This document shows, piece by piece, positions 1-9,058 of a stretch of DNA of 64,000 nucleotides; the stretch's first letter is position 1, and each line of letters opens with the position of its first letter. The stretch spans positions 1 to 64,000 of the forward strand of contig JAKFDE010000027.1 of assembly GCA_036676295.1 (NCBI GenBank). The letters run 5' to 3'. The notes under the pieces are model-generated. The model saw nothing but the letters and a program-made list of their open reading frames with translations, searched no databases and was not told the DNA's origin. The translations under genes were made by a program, and so were the position numbers. This DNA is from UBA4416 sp036676295 (GTDB taxonomy: Bacteria; Bacteroidota; Bacteroidia; B-17B0; Aurantibacillaceae).

Positions 1-1
1 A

Positions 2-3000
2 CAAACTTTAGTGCCAAATGCAACTAACTATTTTTGGGTTACCTATGATATTAATAATGCTTCAACCATTGGAAATCTCATTGATGGTTCTTGTACACAA
101 ATAACAGTTGGTGGTTCTAATCAGGTGCCTTCTACTAATAACCCTGCCGGTTCAGGAACTATTGCTGCTTGCCCTTGCAGTTTTAGTTTAGGTAATGATT
201 TGACCTTATGTACACCTTTTACATATACACTTAATGGGCCGGCTGGCTTTGATACATATACTTGGACACCAGGCGGTGCAACTACACAAAATCTTGTTGT
301 AAATAGCGCAGGGACATACACTTGTACAGGAACTTTAATTAATGGAGGACTTGTTGTAAATGGTAATTTTAGTTCTGGTAATACCGGATTTACAACTGAC
401 TATGTGTTGGGAACAGGAGGAACCTGGGGACCATTAAGCAATGCTGGTACTTATTCTATTACAAATAATCCAAATGCTGCACACAGTAATTTTTTAACCT
501 TTGGTGATCATACTACCGGAACCGGGAATATGATGGTTGTTAATGGTGCGGACTTTGCTAATACAATAGTTTGGAGCCAAACAATAACAGTTACTCCAAA
601 TACCACTTATAATTTTTCGGCTTGGTTCGCCTCAGTAGCCAATGACATATCAACCAGCGTTGCACAATTACAATTTTCTATTAATGGTAATTTAATAGGT
701 CCTGTATCTAATGCACCTTTAACCGGAGGTGTATGGGCAAACTTTTTTGTGAATTGGAATTCCGGTTCAAGTACTTCAGCAGTTATCACAATAGTAGATC
801 AAAGGATAACCGGGAATAATGACTTCGCTCTTGATGATATTACCTTCGAAAGAGTCTGTACATTCAGCGACGCCATAACAATTAATTCAGGATCAACTGC
901 TACAGTTAGTGTTCCTACTAGCACCACTGTATGTAATAATACTCCTATTGCCGCTTCGTCGTTTACTAGTAGTACGGCAAGCGTTACATATACATGGTCA
1001 AATACGAATACATCAATTGGACTAGGTGCCAGCGGTACCGGCAACACACCAACATTTACAGCCGTTAATAGTGGTAGCTCTGCAATTACATCCGTTATTA
1101 CAGTTACCCCATCAGTTGGAAGCTGTATTGGCACACCAAATAGTTATACAATAACTGTAAACCCTACTCCAACAATTGCAGTAAATAGTGCAACTACTTG
1201 TTCGGGAGTTCCAACCCTATTAACAGCAAGTGGTGCATCTACTTATACATGGAGCACCGGAGCAACAACATCAACCATTAATCCGGCTCCAACAGTAAAC
1301 ACGGTTTATACGGTTACTGGAACTACAAGCGGTGGTTGTTTAGGAACTGCCACTTCTACTGTAACTATAAATAGTTCATTAACGGTAGTAGTAAATAGTC
1401 CAACTATTTGTTCGGGCACTTCAACTGTTCTAACAGCAAGCGGAGCAACCAATTATACTTGGAGTACTGGTGCTACAACATCTACAATCAGTGTATCGCC
1501 TACCAGTACAACTAATTACACCGTTACAGGAAATTCATCAGGTTGTGTTGGAACTAATACAAGTGTCGTAACTGTAAACACTACTCCTACTGTTTCTGTT
1601 AATAATCCAACTATTTGTGCAGGAACATCAACGGTATTAACAGCGAGCGGTGCAACTAATTATACCTGGAGCACAGGCGCTACAACACCAACCATTAGTG
1701 TATCGCCAACCAGTACAACTAATTATACCCTTACAGGAAATTCATTAGGTTGTATTGGAACAAATACAAGTATAGTAACGGTGAACTCCTCACCTACCAT
1801 AACTGTAAATAGCCCTACCATTTGTTCGGGAACATCAACTGTTTTAACAGCAAGTGGTGCAACCAATTATACATGGAGTACAGGTGCTACAACATCTACT
1901 ATCAGTGTATCACCAACAAGCACAACCAATTATACTGTTACCGGAAATTCATCAAGTTGTGTTGGAACCAATACAAGTATTGTGACCGTAAATACTACAC
2001 CAACTGTTTCCGTTAATAATCCAACTATTTGCGCCGGAACATCAACTGTTTTAACAGCTAGTGGTGCTACAAATTATACCTGGAGTACCGGCGCTACAAC
2101 ACCAACCATTAGTGTGTCTCCAACTAGTACGACTAATTATACCATTATCGGAAATTCATTAGGTTGCACAAGCACTAATACTGGTATAGTAACTGTAAAT
2201 GCTATTCCAACGGTTACTGTTAATAATCCTACAACGTGTTCAGGCGTTTCAACATTATTAACCGCAAGTGGTGCAACCAGTTATTCTTGGAATACAGGAG
2301 CCACAACATCAACCATTAGTGTTACCCCAACAATTACAACAATATACACAGTAACAGGAACTAGTAATGGTTGCTCTGGAACTAGTACAAGTACAGTAAC
2401 AGTAAACGCCGCATTAAGTGTGAGCGTAAATAGTTCTACAATTTGTGCAGGCACAACTACAGTTTTAACGGCTAACGGCGCAACCAGCTATACATGGAAT
2501 ACAGGAGCCACTACGGCAACAATAAGTGTATCGCCGGCCAGTACTACAATTTATTCGGTAACCGGTGAAACATCAGGTTGCACAGGAAATACTACTGCTA
2601 CTGTAACAGTAAATGCTATTCCAATCGTTACTGCCAACAACGCTACAATATGTTCAGGTACATCAACAGTATTAACTGCCGGTGGCGCAACAACTTATAC
2701 TTGGGATACAGGTGCAACAACGCCAAACATCAGTGTATCGCCAACAAGTTTAACTGTTTATACAGTAACAGGAACCACTAATGGTTGTTCGGGAAGTACT
2801 ACTGCTACAGTAACGGTTAATGCCCTTCCTGTTGTAACATTAACACCTGCATCATCTACTCTTTGTGCAGGTCAAAACACAATATTAAATGCCAGCGGTG
2901 CAACTACTTATACATGGTTACCATCCGGATCAGGAACAACAAGTACAGTAACTCCTGCTTCAACAACAGTATATACTGTAACAGGAAATACCGGCTCTTG

Positions 3001-3976
3001 TATAAGTGCTCCGCAAACTGCAACAGTTACAGTTAACAACATTCCTGTTATAACATTAAGTTCTACACCTTCTACGATTTGTGCAGGTCAAACAGCTGTT
3101 ATCTCTTCTACAACATCCATTCCGGGAGGAAGTTATACATGGTTACCTAATAACCAAACTTCTTCTTCTATCACAGAATCACCTACATCTTCTACTAACT
3201 ATTCTGTAACCTATTCTGTAAATGGCTGTACAACATCTGCAACATCAAGTATTACAGTTAATGCTACACCAACCGTATCAGTAGATCCTGTTTCAATTTG
3301 TGCAGGGCACATGGCCACTTTATCTGCTTCAACATCAATTGCCGGTGGAAGTTTTGTATGGGCGCCTAATGGGGCAACTACTTCTTCTATTAATGAGTCG
3401 CCAAATACCACAACTACATATTCTGTATTATATTCATTAAATGGTTGTACGGCAACCGCAACAAGTTCTATTATTGTAAATGCTAATCCAATCTTAAATC
3501 TTACAGCATCTACTGAAACTATTTCGCCTTTAGATGAAGTTACTATTACTGCGACCGGTGGTAATGCATATATTTGGAATACAGGACAAACAGGCTCATC
3601 CATTTCTGCTAATCCATCGCAAACAACAACTTATTGTGCAACTGTAACAACAATTGCAGGATGTGCCAGCGAAGCCTGCATCAATATATTTGTAGAAGAT
3701 GCATCAACATTATATATACCTAATTCATTTACACCTAACGGTGATGGTCTCAATGATGTTTTTTATACACCAGGTCATAATATTAAAAAATATGATCTTA
3801 AAATATTTAACCGTTGGGGGCAATTACTTTTCAGTACTACAGATCCTGAGAAAGGGTGGGATGGTGATTTTGGAGGAAAAATAGTTCAGGGTGGTGTATA
3901 TGTTTATATCATTAAAGCCGAAGGAACAGACAATGTCATTTATAATAAATCAGGACACATTACAGTATTACAATAA
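2..3976 (+). CDS. Giant repetitive cell-surface adhesin, 5'-truncated by window, T9SS type B sorting domain
   Basis: The frame is open to the left edge (codons from base 2 precede the GTG at 11), so the true start lies upstream. About 1,324 residues are visible. Residues ~118-290 look like a jelly-roll/carbohydrate-binding-like domain (W, Y and D rich, ending FALDDITFERVC). Next come eleven Ig/PKD-like units of about 69 residues, each with a TICxG cysteine and a second GC cysteine. The last ~90 residues are the gliding-motility-associated C-terminal domain (YIPNSFTPNGDGLNDVF, then IFNRWGQLLF and GWDG), which is the T9SS type B sorting signal. From the family, the product is exported by T9SS and displayed on or released from the surface; an adhesion role is inferred. 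Certain on the sorting domain, unsure on ligand. Confidence 0.93.
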   Translation, partial: QTLVPNATNYFWVTYDINNASTIGNLIDGSCTQITVGGSNQVPSTNNPAGSGTIAACPCSFSLGNDLTLCTPFTYTLNGPAGFDTYTWTPGGATTQNLVVNSAGTYTCTGTLINGGLVVNGNFSSGNTGFTTDYVLGTGGTWGPLSNAGTYSITNNPNAAHSNFLTFGDHTTGTGNMMVVNGADFANTIVWSQTITVTPNTTYNFSAWFASVANDISTSVAQLQFSINGNLIGPVSNAPLTGGVWANFFVNWNSGSSTSAVITIVDQRITGNNDFALDDITFERVCTFSDAITINSGSTATVSVPTSTTVCNNTPIAASSFTSSTASVTYTWSNTNTSIGLGASGTGNTPTFTAVNSGSSAITSVITVTPSVGSCIGTPNSYTITVNPTPTIAVNSATTCSGVPTLLTASGASTYTWSTGATTSTINPAPTVNTVYTVTGTTSGGCLGTATSTVTINSSLTVVVNSPTICSGTSTVLTASGATNYTWSTGATTSTISVSPTSTTNYTVTGNSSGCVGTNTSVVTVNTTPTVSVNNPTICAGTSTVLTASGATNYTWSTGATTPTISVSPTSTTNYTLTGNSLGCIGTNTSIVTVNSSPTITVNSPTICSGTSTVLTASGATNYTWSTGATTSTISVSPTSTTNYTVTGNSSSCVGTNTSIVTVNTTPTVSVNNPTICAGTSTVLTASGATNYTWSTGATTPTISVSPTSTTNYTIIGNSLGCTSTNTGIVTVNAIPTVTVNNPTTCSGVSTLLTASGATSYSWNTGATTSTISVTPTITTIYTVTGTSNGCSGTSTSTVTVNAALSVSVNSSTICAGTTTVLTANGATSYTWNTGATTATISVSPASTTIYSVTGETSGCTGNTTATVTVNAIPIVTANNATICSGTSTVLTAGGATTYTWDTGATTPNISVSPTSLTVYTVTGTTNGCSGSTTATVTVNALPVVTLTPASSTLCAGQNTILNASGATTYTWLPSGSGTTSTVTPASTTVYTVTGNTGSCISAPQTATVTVNNIPVITLSSTPSTICAGQTAVISSTTSIPGGSYTWLPNNQTSSSITESPTSSTNYSVTYSVNGCTTSATSSITVNATPTVSVDPVSICAGHMATLSASTSIAGGSFVWAPNGATTSSINESPNTTTTYSVLYSLNGCTATATSSIIVNANPILNLTASTETISPLDEVTITATGGNAYIWNTGQTGSSISANPSQTTTYCATVTTIAGCASEACINIFVEDASTLYIPNSFTPNGDGLNDVFYTPGHNIKKYDLKIFNRWGQLLFSTTDPEKGWDGDFGGKIVQGGVYVYIIKAEGTDNVIYNKSGHITVLQ
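1190..3480 (+). repeat. Eleven tandem ~207-bp coding repeats (Ig/PKD-like units)
   Basis: The TGT/TGC of the TICxG motif recurs at 1199, 1409, 1616, 1823, 2030, 2237, 2444, 2651, 2864, 3080 and 3299. Spacing is exactly 207 bp for units 2-8, 210 bp before them, and 213, 216 and 219 bp for the last three. Units 2+3 (1409-1822) and 4+5 (1823-2236) form a duplicated dimer with alternating signatures (ICSG...TTST then ICAG...TTPT). Copies differ mostly at third codon positions. Confidence 0.95.
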
Positions 3977-4167
3977 TCTAATCATAAACAATAAATTCAC
4001 TAAAAAAAACAACTAAAATTTACAGACCAGATATTTTAATTTTTCACTTATACCCTTTAATACTCAGCTATACAGAGTGCATAGGATTACTATATGATAG
4101 TACTACTTAGAGAAAAAATATAATATCGTATTTGTAGATTTGCTAAAAACAATTCAGTTCAAAATAT

Positions 4168-6114
4168 ATGAAAAAATTATTATTCAGTATGTTTCTATTA
4201 GCATTACTTGCACCAGAAACAAAAGCTAATCCGGGAGACACAACTTGGGTAACAATTTACGATACCAGAAAAATTACTCAGTACGGTAACTACGATACTT
4301 CTGCAGTATTGCCTACCGGAAAAACATATCGTAAAATTCGTTTACATTATATTTTAGGACGTTATGCTTGTCCTGGAGGAACACAATATTGTGGTTCATG
4401 GGATTACACGACACATGTATATGCCAAACCTGCCGGGGCCGATACAGTTGAGATTGCCCGAGTAATAACTCCTTATGCAACTGATTGGTTAACTACCAAT
4501 AGAAAACATGATTACATTATCGATGTAACTGATTACTCTTCTGTCTTAAATGGTAATTTGGATTTCAGATATGTTTACGATGGTTATTCATGGGGCTTTA
4601 CAGTTACTTTAAAATTAGAATTGATAGAAGGCACACCTCCAATGAATGCCGTAGCTGTTAAAAATATTTATGATGGCTATTATGCATACGGAAAAACGGC
4701 CGATCCGATCGAAAACCATTTAATTCCAAAACCATTTCAATACACTAGTCCTGTTGCAAAAGCCTATGTAAAAAACATCATCAGTGGTCACGGCTCTGAC
4801 GATACTGGTTGCGGAGAATTTTGCAGTAAATATTATAATTTAAAAGTAAATGGGTCTTCTGTTGCCCAAAACCAATTATGGAGAAGTGATTGTGGTTTAA
4901 ATAACGTTTACCCACAAACAGGAACCTGGTTGTATGATAGAGCTAACTGGTGTCCTGGTAACATTGTGGATCCTATCATCCATGACATCTCCACATTAAC
5001 TTCAGCTAGTTCTACTTTTTCTCTGGATATTGATATGGAACCTTACACCTCTCCTACTCAATCTAACGCCGGAGGTTACGGAATCACCTCTCAATTGGTT
5101 TTATGTTCTGCTCCTAATCATAGTTTGGATGTTTCTATTGAAGATATCATTGCACCTACGATCGATCCCAATTATTACCGATCAAACAATATCTGTTCAC
5201 ATCCAAGAATTAAAATTAAAAACACCGGATCGGCAAATGTTACCACGGTTACTTTTAATTACAATTTAAAAGGTGGAGCTACTAATACTTATACCTGGAC
5301 AGGAAACTTATCTTTTTTAGAAGAAGCGGAAGTCGATTTCGGACCTAGTTTAACCATGTTTAATGGTAATGAATCAAACGAATTTCAAGTATCTGTTAAC
5401 CAAGTAAATGGAACTTCCGGAGATCAAAACAGTTTCAATAATACGTATACATCAACATTTGTTGATTCAAAATCTTATCCTAACAAATTTGTAGTATATT
5501 TTAAAACTAATAATACGGCTGCTACGAGCGGAAGCACTAATGAAAGTAGTTGGAAAATAATAGATGCTTCGGGCGCAATTGTAGCCAGTCGTATAAATAA
5601 TGCTAACAACACCATATATAAAGATACCCTTGATTTACCGAGTGGCTGTTATAGATTTATTATGGACGATAGTTACTGTGATGGTCTCTCTTGGTGGGTT
5701 TATCCAAATTATCCTACCAATCCGGGTAATGGGATATTACGTTTTAGCTCAGCAACCACACCTGCCACTTTCAAAACATTTAATGGAGATTTTGGCTGTC
5801 AGATCATTGAACGTTTCACGGTAGGTTATGTATTAAATGTGAAAGAATCTGGCGAATCAAATAACAATTTTCAATTATTCCCCAATCCGGCTTCTTCCAA
5901 CATTAATTTATTATTTGATGTAAAAGAATATCAGGATGTGACATATAACATTGTAGATGTAACCGGAAAAGAAGTTATGAGTGGCAATTTTTCAAATATC
6001 AGCTCTGTAAACTATTCTGTTAATACGGCCAATTTAGATAGCGGAGTTTACTTTATTAACTGCAAATTTTCTAAAGGCGAGGTTCAAACTAAGAAATTTA
6101 TTATAAATCAGTAG
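4168..6114 (+). CDS. Secreted PNGase F-like peptide-N-glycosidase domain protein, T9SS type A sorting domain
   Basis: The 648-residue product has a signal peptide (residues 1-20, cut near TKA-NP). Residues ~25-320 match the two-part peptide-N-glycosidase F fold: CGSWDYTTHVY near the N-terminus, where the Asp probably corresponds to the PNGase F catalytic aspartate, then GHGSDDTGCGEFC and LWRSDCG in the second jelly roll. Residues ~325-430 resemble a CARDB/Ig spacer. The last ~80 residues, beginning FQLFPNPASS and ending in a KKFIINQ-like strand, are the T9SS type A sorting domain. The family removes N-glycans from glycoproteins, so host- or detritus-glycoprotein use is inferred. It stands alone, 191 bp after the adhesin gene. 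Confidence 0.85.
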   Translation: MKKLLFSMFLLALLAPETKANPGDTTWVTIYDTRKITQYGNYDTSAVLPTGKTYRKIRLHYILGRYACPGGTQYCGSWDYTTHVYAKPAGADTVEIARVITPYATDWLTTNRKHDYIIDVTDYSSVLNGNLDFRYVYDGYSWGFTVTLKLELIEGTPPMNAVAVKNIYDGYYAYGKTADPIENHLIPKPFQYTSPVAKAYVKNIISGHGSDDTGCGEFCSKYYNLKVNGSSVAQNQLWRSDCGLNNVYPQTGTWLYDRANWCPGNIVDPIIHDISTLTSASSTFSLDIDMEPYTSPTQSNAGGYGITSQLVLCSAPNHSLDVSIEDIIAPTIDPNYYRSNNICSHPRIKIKNTGSANVTTVTFNYNLKGGATNTYTWTGNLSFLEEAEVDFGPSLTMFNGNESNEFQVSVNQVNGTSGDQNSFNNTYTSTFVDSKSYPNKFVVYFKTNNTAATSGSTNESSWKIIDASGAIVASRINNANNTIYKDTLDLPSGCYRFIMDDSYCDGLSWWVYPNYPTNPGNGILRFSSATTPATFKTFNGDFGCQIIERFTVGYVLNVKESGESNNNFQLFPNPASSNINLLFDVKEYQDVTYNIVDVTGKEVMSGNFSNISSVNYSVNTANLDSGVYFINCKFSKGEVQTKKFIINQ

Positions 6115-6174
6115 TTTAGAGAGGTAATTTTGGGTTTATTTTCTGAAAAAAGATCAGATTTTTAGCTTTGGCTA

Positions 6175-6204
6175 TTGTTTATTAAACAATTTCACTTATA
6201 TTTG
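6175..6204 (+). promoter_or_regulatory. Bacteroidota-type promoter for rpsO
   Basis: TTG at 6175-6177, a 19-nt spacer, then TATATTTG at 6197-6204. This matches the Bacteroidota consensus TTG-N19-TAnnTTTG fully and lies 35 nt before the S15 start. Confidence 0.75.
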
Positions 6205-6239
6205 CATCCTTCAAAAGATAACATAAAAAGACGAATAAC

Positions 6240-6509
6240 ATGTATTTAACATCAGAAGTAAAGAAAGACATTTTTAAAAAACACGGTGGTAGCGATAAAA
6301 ACACTGGTTCAGCTGAATCTCAAGTGGCATTATTTACTCACCGTATAGACCATTTAACAGGTCACTTGAAAAAGAATAAAAAAGATTTTGGAACACAACG
6401 TTCTCTATTAAACTTAGTAGGTAAGCGTCGTGCTTTATTAGATTACTTAAAAAACACGGATATCATGCGTTACCGTGCTATTATTAAAACTTTAGATATC
6501 CGTAAATAA
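6240..6509 (+). CDS. rpsO: 30S ribosomal protein S15
   Basis: The 89-residue product is the usual length for bacterial S15. It carries the family hallmarks GSAESQVALFTHRIDHLTGH (residues ~21-40) and the C-terminal LLNLVGKRRALLDYLK segment. S15 binds 16S rRNA helices 20-22 and nucleates the platform of the small subunit. It precedes pnp, the widespread rpsO-pnp order, but a strong hairpin terminator and a separate pnp leader lie between them. The ATG at 6240 follows a complete promoter. The identification is secure. Confidence 0.98.
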   Translation: MYLTSEVKKDIFKKHGGSDKNTGSAESQVALFTHRIDHLTGHLKKNKKDFGTQRSLLNLVGKRRALLDYLKNTDIMRYRAIIKTLDIRK

Positions 6510-6534
6510 TAATGGATTCTTGGTAAGTTTGATG

Positions 6535-6564
6535 GGCATTCTGAGTAATCAGAATGCCTTTCTC
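6535..6564 (+). terminator. Intrinsic terminator after rpsO
   Basis: A perfect 10-bp stem, GGCATTCTGA / TCAGAATGCC, closes a GTAA tetraloop (6535-6558) and is followed by TTTCTCATTT. Part of the rpsO transcript may read through into pnp. Confidence 0.8.
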
Positions 6565-6630
6565 ATTTCAAGAACGCATTAATTTTCGTTCTTTACTGTA
6601 GAGGAAAAACAAGTCAATAAATATAAATCC

Positions 6631-6649
6631 GTACCGAAAACGTCGGTAC
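6631..6649 (+). promoter_or_regulatory. Hairpin in the pnp leader
   Basis: GTACCG at 6631-6636 and CGGTAC at 6644-6649 pair around a 7-nt loop, ending 17 nt before the pnp start. In enterobacteria pnp is autoregulated through cleavage of a leader stem; whether this small stem has such a role is inference. Confidence 0.4.
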
Positions 6650-6666
6650 ACAAAACAAAAACAAAG

Positions 6667-8808
6667 ATGTCACAAATTGGAATCCAACATTCGTTCGACA
6701 TAGGAGATGGACGAATTGTAACCCTGGAAACAGGAAAATTAGCTAAGCAAGCAGATGGAGCTGTAGTTGTAAAACTAGGTACTACCATGATCTTAGCAAC
6801 AGTAGTTAGTAATAAAGAAGCAAAAGAAGGTGTAGATTTTTTACCTTTAACAGTAGATTATCAAGAAAAATATGCGGCTACAGGCCGTTTCCCTGGTGGT
6901 TTCTTCCGTCGTGAAGCAAAATTATCTGATTATGAAGTATTAATTTCTCGTATTGTGGATAGAGCAATGCGTCCGCAATTTCCGGATGATTATCATGCAG
7001 ATACTCAGATCATGTTATCATTGATCTCTTCTGACAAAAAAACAATGCCTGATGCCTTAGTTGGTTTAGCGGCTTGTGCAGCAGTAGCAGTTTCTGATAT
7101 TCCATTCAACGGAATTATTTCTGAAGTACGTGTTGCTAAAATTGATGGTAAATTATGCATTAACCCTGATGCAGATGTATTACCAACAGCAACATTAGAA
7201 ATGATCGTTGCAGCTACTGAAACTGATATCTCAATGGTAGAAGGTGAAATGAGCGAAGTATCTGAAGCAGAAATGTTAGAAGCAATTAAATTTGCGCACG
7301 AAGCTATCAAAGTTCAAATTAAAGCCATTAAAGAATTTGCTGTTAAAGCAGGTTTAAAACCAAAACGTGAATATTGCCACGAGTTAAATGATCCGGCTTT
7401 AAAAGAAGCTGTTCATAAAGCAACTTATGATAAAGTTTACGCTGTTGCAAAACAAGGTAACCCAAATAAAAATGAACGTAAAGTAGCGTTTAAAGCAGTT
7501 TTAACTGAATACAAAGCAACCTTTACAGCTGAAGAATTAAAAGACAGAGAAGCATTGATCAACAAATATTATCATGATGTTGAGTATGATGCAGTTCGTC
7601 AGGCTACATTAGATACACAGATCCGTTTAGATGGTCGTAAGACTAATCAGATCCGTCCTATCTGGAGCGAAGTTGGTTATTTACCGGCAGCTCATGGTTC
7701 AGCTATCTTCCAACGTGGAGAAACTCAATCATTAACGACTGTAACTTTAGGTACAGGAAAAGATGCGCAATTAATTGATGGTGCATTTTACCGTGGCGAA
7801 ACTAAATTTATTTTACATTATAACTTCCCTGGTTTCTCAACCGGTGAAGCAAAACCAAACCGTGGTGTTGGTCGTCGTGAAGTTGGACATGGTAATTTAG
7901 CAATGCGTGCCTTGTCTAAAGTTGTTCCTACTGATACGCCTTACACAGTACGTGTAGTTTCTGATATTTTAGAATCTAACGGTTCATCATCTATGGCAAC
8001 TGTTTGTGCAGGTACTTTAGCGTTGATGGATGCAGGTGTTAAAATTGCAAAACCGGTTACAGGTATTGCAATGGGATTAATTACTAACGATAAAGGACAA
8101 TACGCAGTATTATCTGATATTTTAGGTGATGAAGATCATTTAGGTGATATGGATTTCAAGATCTGTGGAACTAAAGATGGTATTACAGCTGTACAAATGG
8201 ATTTAAAAGTAAATGGTTTACCATATGAAGTAATGGAAAAAGCGTTAGCGCAAGCTCGCGAAGGCCGCTTACACATTATGGGTGAGATCATGAAAACGAT
8301 CACTGAACCTCGTGCAGATTATAACGAAAATGTACCTCGTTTTGAAGTGATCATTATTCCTCAGGAATTTATTGGTGCGGTAATCGGACCAGGAGGAAAA
8401 GTAATTCAGGATATTCAAAAGAAAACCAATGCAACTATTTCTATTACTGAAGTTGACAACAGCGGACGTGTTGAAATTTTTGCTGAGAAATTAGAAGACT
8501 TAAAAGCAGCTGTTGCTCGTATCAAAGGTATTGTAGCAATTCCTGAAGTTGGTGAAATTTATGAAGCTACTGTAAAATCAATTATGCCTTACGGTGCATT
8601 CGTAGAATTTATGCCGGGTAAAGAAGGTTTATTACACATTAGCGAATACGACTGGAAACGCATTGAATCTTTAGATGGATTAGTGAAAGAAGGTGAAATT
8701 GTGAAAGTGAAATACATTGGAACTGATCCTAAAAACGGAAAAGCAAAATTATCTCGCAAAGCAACGATGCCTAAGCCGGAAACTGCTCCAGCTGAAAATA
8801 AAGCTTAA
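6667..8808 (+). CDS. pnp: Polyribonucleotide nucleotidyltransferase (PNPase)
   Basis: The 713-residue protein is full length for PNPase, the phosphorolytic 3'-5' exoribonuclease of RNA turnover. Two RNase PH domains frame a helical linker. The first contains GRFPGGFFRREAK; the second contains FNFPGFSTGEAKP-like residues and SDILESNGSSSMA, the phosphate-binding catalytic core. A KH domain (IIIPQEFIGAVIGPGGK, ~residues 560-575) and an S1 domain (from ~620, IMPYGAFVEFMPGKEGLLHISE) follow. Its frequent CGT arginine and GTT/GCT codons suit a highly expressed gene. It is followed by two hairpins. Confidence 0.98.
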   Translation: MSQIGIQHSFDIGDGRIVTLETGKLAKQADGAVVVKLGTTMILATVVSNKEAKEGVDFLPLTVDYQEKYAATGRFPGGFFRREAKLSDYEVLISRIVDRAMRPQFPDDYHADTQIMLSLISSDKKTMPDALVGLAACAAVAVSDIPFNGIISEVRVAKIDGKLCINPDADVLPTATLEMIVAATETDISMVEGEMSEVSEAEMLEAIKFAHEAIKVQIKAIKEFAVKAGLKPKREYCHELNDPALKEAVHKATYDKVYAVAKQGNPNKNERKVAFKAVLTEYKATFTAEELKDREALINKYYHDVEYDAVRQATLDTQIRLDGRKTNQIRPIWSEVGYLPAAHGSAIFQRGETQSLTTVTLGTGKDAQLIDGAFYRGETKFILHYNFPGFSTGEAKPNRGVGRREVGHGNLAMRALSKVVPTDTPYTVRVVSDILESNGSSSMATVCAGTLALMDAGVKIAKPVTGIAMGLITNDKGQYAVLSDILGDEDHLGDMDFKICGTKDGITAVQMDLKVNGLPYEVMEKALAQAREGRLHIMGEIMKTITEPRADYNENVPRFEVIIIPQEFIGAVIGPGGKVIQDIQKKTNATISITEVDNSGRVEIFAEKLEDLKAAVARIKGIVAIPEVGEIYEATVKSIMPYGAFVEFMPGKEGLLHISEYDWKRIESLDGLVKEGEIVKVKYIGTDPKNGKAKLSRKATMPKPETAPAENKA

Positions 8809-8812
8809 TTTA

Positions 8813-8847
8813 TAAGTGGTGTCTGAGGCTCTCGAAGACACCACTTA
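8813..8847. terminator. Stem-loop directly after pnp
   Basis: A perfect 12-bp inverted repeat, TAAGTGGTGTCT / AGACACCACTTA, with an 11-nt loop. There is no T-tract, so it is more likely a 3'-end stabiliser or processing site than the actual terminator. Confidence 0.55.
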
Positions 8848-8866
8848 GAAATCTCATACATTACCT

Positions 8867-8905
8867 AAAATCCATCTGCTAGCTAGCGGATGGATTTTTT
8901 GTTTT
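8867..8905 (+). terminator. Intrinsic terminator of pnp
   Basis: AAAATCCATCTGCTAG pairs with CTAGCGGATGGATTTT (one G-T wobble) and runs into TTTTTTGTTTT. It is a long stem with a strong T-tract, isolating pnp from the accessory region that follows. Confidence 0.8.
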
Positions 8906-8934
8906 ATAAAAGATTATATTTACAAAACTAAAAA

Positions 8935-9011
8935 CGCCACTTTATGGCGATTATCTACCCACTATTAACAAGATACCCGCCACTTTATAGCGGGTATATA
9001 GTAGTTATAAG
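8935..9011 (+). repeat. Paired hairpins with a shared core; attC-like boundary element 1
   Basis: Hairpin A is CGCCA-cttta-TGGCG (8935-8949). Hairpin B is ATACCCGC (8973-8980) with GCGGGTAT (8990-8997). Both centres share CGCCACTTTAT(G/A)GCG. Hairpin B is flanked by TAAC (8966-8969) on the left and GTTATAAG (9004-9011) on the right, the outer arrangement seen at the other junctions of this region. It does not match the full attC R''/R' consensus, so the call is tentative. Confidence 0.4.
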
Positions 9012-9058
9012 TAAGCTGCTGGACAAACATAAGAGTTAGAGGTAATTTTAAGACAACC

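Noticed and set aside
1190..3480. CRISPR-like array
   Set aside because: The repeats are 207 bp, coding and contiguous in frame with no spacers of uniform length between short repeats.
3211..3603. Minus-strand frame inside the adhesin repeats (also 799-1134)
   Set aside because: Shadow of a low-complexity Thr/Ser-rich gene; reverse reading of ACA/ACT codons rarely gives stops.
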